A stretch of DNA of 6,447 nucleotides. Source: UMGS882 sp045598975. Its GTDB lineage: Bacteria > Bacillota > Clostridia > Oscillospirales > CAG-382. The number at the start of each line of letters is the position of its first letter. Position 1 is the first letter of the stretch. The notes under the pieces are model-generated. The model saw only the letters and a program-made list of their open reading frames with translations, was not told where the DNA came from and did not search any database. Position numbers and translations under genes: made by a program. Location of the stretch: positions 1 through 6,447 of the forward strand of contig JAZRVE010000095.1 of the NCBI GenBank assembly GCA_045598975.1, written 5' to 3'. Shown piece after piece: positions 5,168 to 6,447 of the stretch.

Positions 5168-6447
5168 TTATGCCTGCGGCTCGTTTATGCGGTACCGGAT
5201 CTCGGTGCCGTCGAGGCAGGCTTCCACGTCCGAGCCTTTTTTTAACCGCCCGTCCAGCAGTTCGACCGACAGACTGTCCTCGATCTTCCTCTGCATGGCA
5301 CGGCGCAGGGGACGTGCCCCGTATACCGGGTCGAAGCCTTCTTTGGCAAGCAGGGACAGCACCTCGTCGGTAAAAGTGAGGCGGATGTCCATGGCGGCGA
5401 TGCGCTTTTGAATTTCGCCGAGCATGAGCCGCGCGATTTCCCGGATGGTCTCGTCCGACAGTCTGCGGAAAATGACGATCTCGTCGAGACGGTTGAGAAA
5501 TTCCGGACGGAAGGCGTTTTTGAGGGCTTCCGTGACACGTGCACGCGCCGTATCCTCTTCCGCCCTGCTCTTGTCGGCGGGATCGCCGAAGCCGAGATGC
5601 TTGGGTTCGGTCAGATACCCGGAGCCGAGATTGGAGGTCAGGATGATGACGGTGTTCTTGAAGTCCACCACGCGTCCGTGCGAGTCGGTCAGCCGTCCGT
5701 CCTCCAAAATCTGCAACAGGATGTTGAAGACGTCGGGGTGCGCCTTTTCGATCTCGTCGAACAGCACGACGGAGTAGGGAGCGCGGCGCACCTTTTCGGT
5801 GAGCTGTCCCGCCTCGTCGTAGCCGACGTAGCCGGGAGGCGAGCCGATGAGCTTGGATACACTGTGCTTTTCCATATATTCCGACATATCCAGACGAATG
5901 ATGGCACTCTCTGATCCGAGGAGCGTCTCGGCGAGCGCCTTGCACAGTTCCGTCTTGCCGACGCCGGTCGGTCCGCAGAACAGGAAGGAGCCCTGCGGGC
6001 GCTTGGGGTCTTTGAGCCCCGTTCTGCCGCGACGGATGGCGCGTGCGACGACGCTCACCGCCTCGTCCTGCCCGATGACGCGCTCTTTGAGCAGTTCGTC
6101 GAGCTTGATGAGCTTTTCGCCCTCTTCTTTTTCCAGCTTGCGCACCGGTATCTTGGTCCACAGCGTCACGATGTCGGCGATGTCCTCTTCTCCGATGGCG
6201 GGCATATGGGAGCCGGTCGAGCCGGCTTTCCAGTTGTCCTTTTCGGCGTCGTGCTTTTCGGTGAGTTGTTTTTCCCGGTTGCGCAGTTCCGCCGCTTTCT
6301 CGAATTCCTGCGCGCGCACGGCTTCTTCCTTGTCGGCACGCACTTTTTTGATCTCGTTTTCGAGCTCGACGAGCGCAGGCGGCGCCGTGATGGCGGAAAT
6401 GCGCTTTTTGGACGCCGCCTCGTCTATGAGGTCGATCGCCTTGTCCG
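5168..6447 (-). CDS. clpC: ATP-dependent Clp protease ATP-binding subunit ClpC, C-terminal part (partial)
   Basis: The frame is open to the right edge, so the start lies outside; 425 codons are visible (6445 down to the TAA at 5168-5170). Visible residues begin DKAIDLIDEAASKKR, the end of the first AAA+ module. A UVR-like middle segment follows (AQEFEKAAELRNREKQL, 6283-6313), typical of ClpC and lacking in ClpA. The second AAA+ module has Walker A GPTGVGKT (5951-5974), Walker B VVLFDEIEK, pore-loop GYVGYDE, sensor 1 TSN, the AFRPEFLNR segment and sensor 2 GARPLRR. The tripeptide LGF before GDPADKS lies where the ClpP-docking loop is expected, so it should work with ClpP as an unfoldase for protein quality control in the cytoplasm. 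ClpB is less likely, given the short UVR-type middle domain and the docking loop. Regulators such as ctsR or mcsB would lie upstream, outside the window. A GTG inside the frame at 6343 is not the real start. Confidence 0.94.
   Translation of the reverse strand, partial: DKAIDLIDEAASKKRISAITAPPALVELENEIKKVRADKEEAVRAQEFEKAAELRNREKQLTEKHDAEKDNWKAGSTGSHMPAIGEEDIADIVTLWTKIPVRKLEKEEGEKLIKLDELLKERVIGQDEAVSVVARAIRRGRTGLKDPKRPQGSFLFCGPTGVGKTELCKALAETLLGSESAIIRLDMSEYMEKHSVSKLIGSPPGYVGYDEAGQLTEKVRRAPYSVVLFDEIEKAHPDVFNILLQILEDGRLTDSHGRVVDFKNTVIILTSNLGSGYLTEPKHLGFGDPADKSRAEEDTARARVTEALKNAFRPEFLNRLDEIVIFRRLSDETIREIARLMLGEIQKRIAAMDIRLTFTDEVLSLLAKEGFDPVYGARPLRRAMQRKIEDSLSVELLDGRLKKGSDVEACLDGTEIRYRINEPQA

Noticed and set aside
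5046..6161. Minus-strand open frame of 371 codons
   Set aside because: It is an alternative frame of clpC on the same strand; all ClpC motifs lie in the other frame.

Overview
The window reads as a piece of a GC-rich Gram-positive chromosome, most likely an uncultured clostridial (Bacillota) bacterium. This rests on a ClpC-type Clp ATPase with a UVR-like middle segment, two near-consensus sigma-A promoters with 17-bp spacers, purine-rich ribosome binding sites, and a PII-like gene beside a cation/proton antiporter. The species cannot be named from the sequence.

Layout. (1) 1-262: an inverted copy (A) of a structured intergenic repeat, starting 4 nt after the stop codon of the first gene. (2) 267-2234, minus: a 655-residue membrane-anchored protein with an alpha-helical, six-hairpin-glycosidase-like outer domain, with its own promoter at 2279-2307. 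(3) 2235-3517: about 1.28 kb with no credible gene, mostly filled by three more copies of the repeat (B and C on plus, D on minus), a perfect 16-bp hairpin and a fragment of a further copy. (4) 3426-5113, plus: a promoter, a short leader, a 111-residue PII-like protein and a 411-residue CPA-type antiporter, probably one operon. (5) 5125-5154: a bidirectional terminator shared by convergent genes. (6) 5168 to the window edge, minus: the C-terminal 425 residues of ClpC, running off the right side.

The most notable item is the repeat family. Four copies share the same order of hairpins but differ in sequence, and many differences inside the stems are compensatory: both sides of a helix change so pairing is kept. 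Copies B and C are about 96% identical and lie 323 bp apart; A and D form a second, diverged subtype. This pattern suggests selection on RNA (or cruciform DNA) structure. I do not recognise the family by name.

The PII-like and antiporter genes probably work together, with the small trimeric-type sensor controlling the transporter. ClpC and the glycosidase-like protein have no visible functional link to them.
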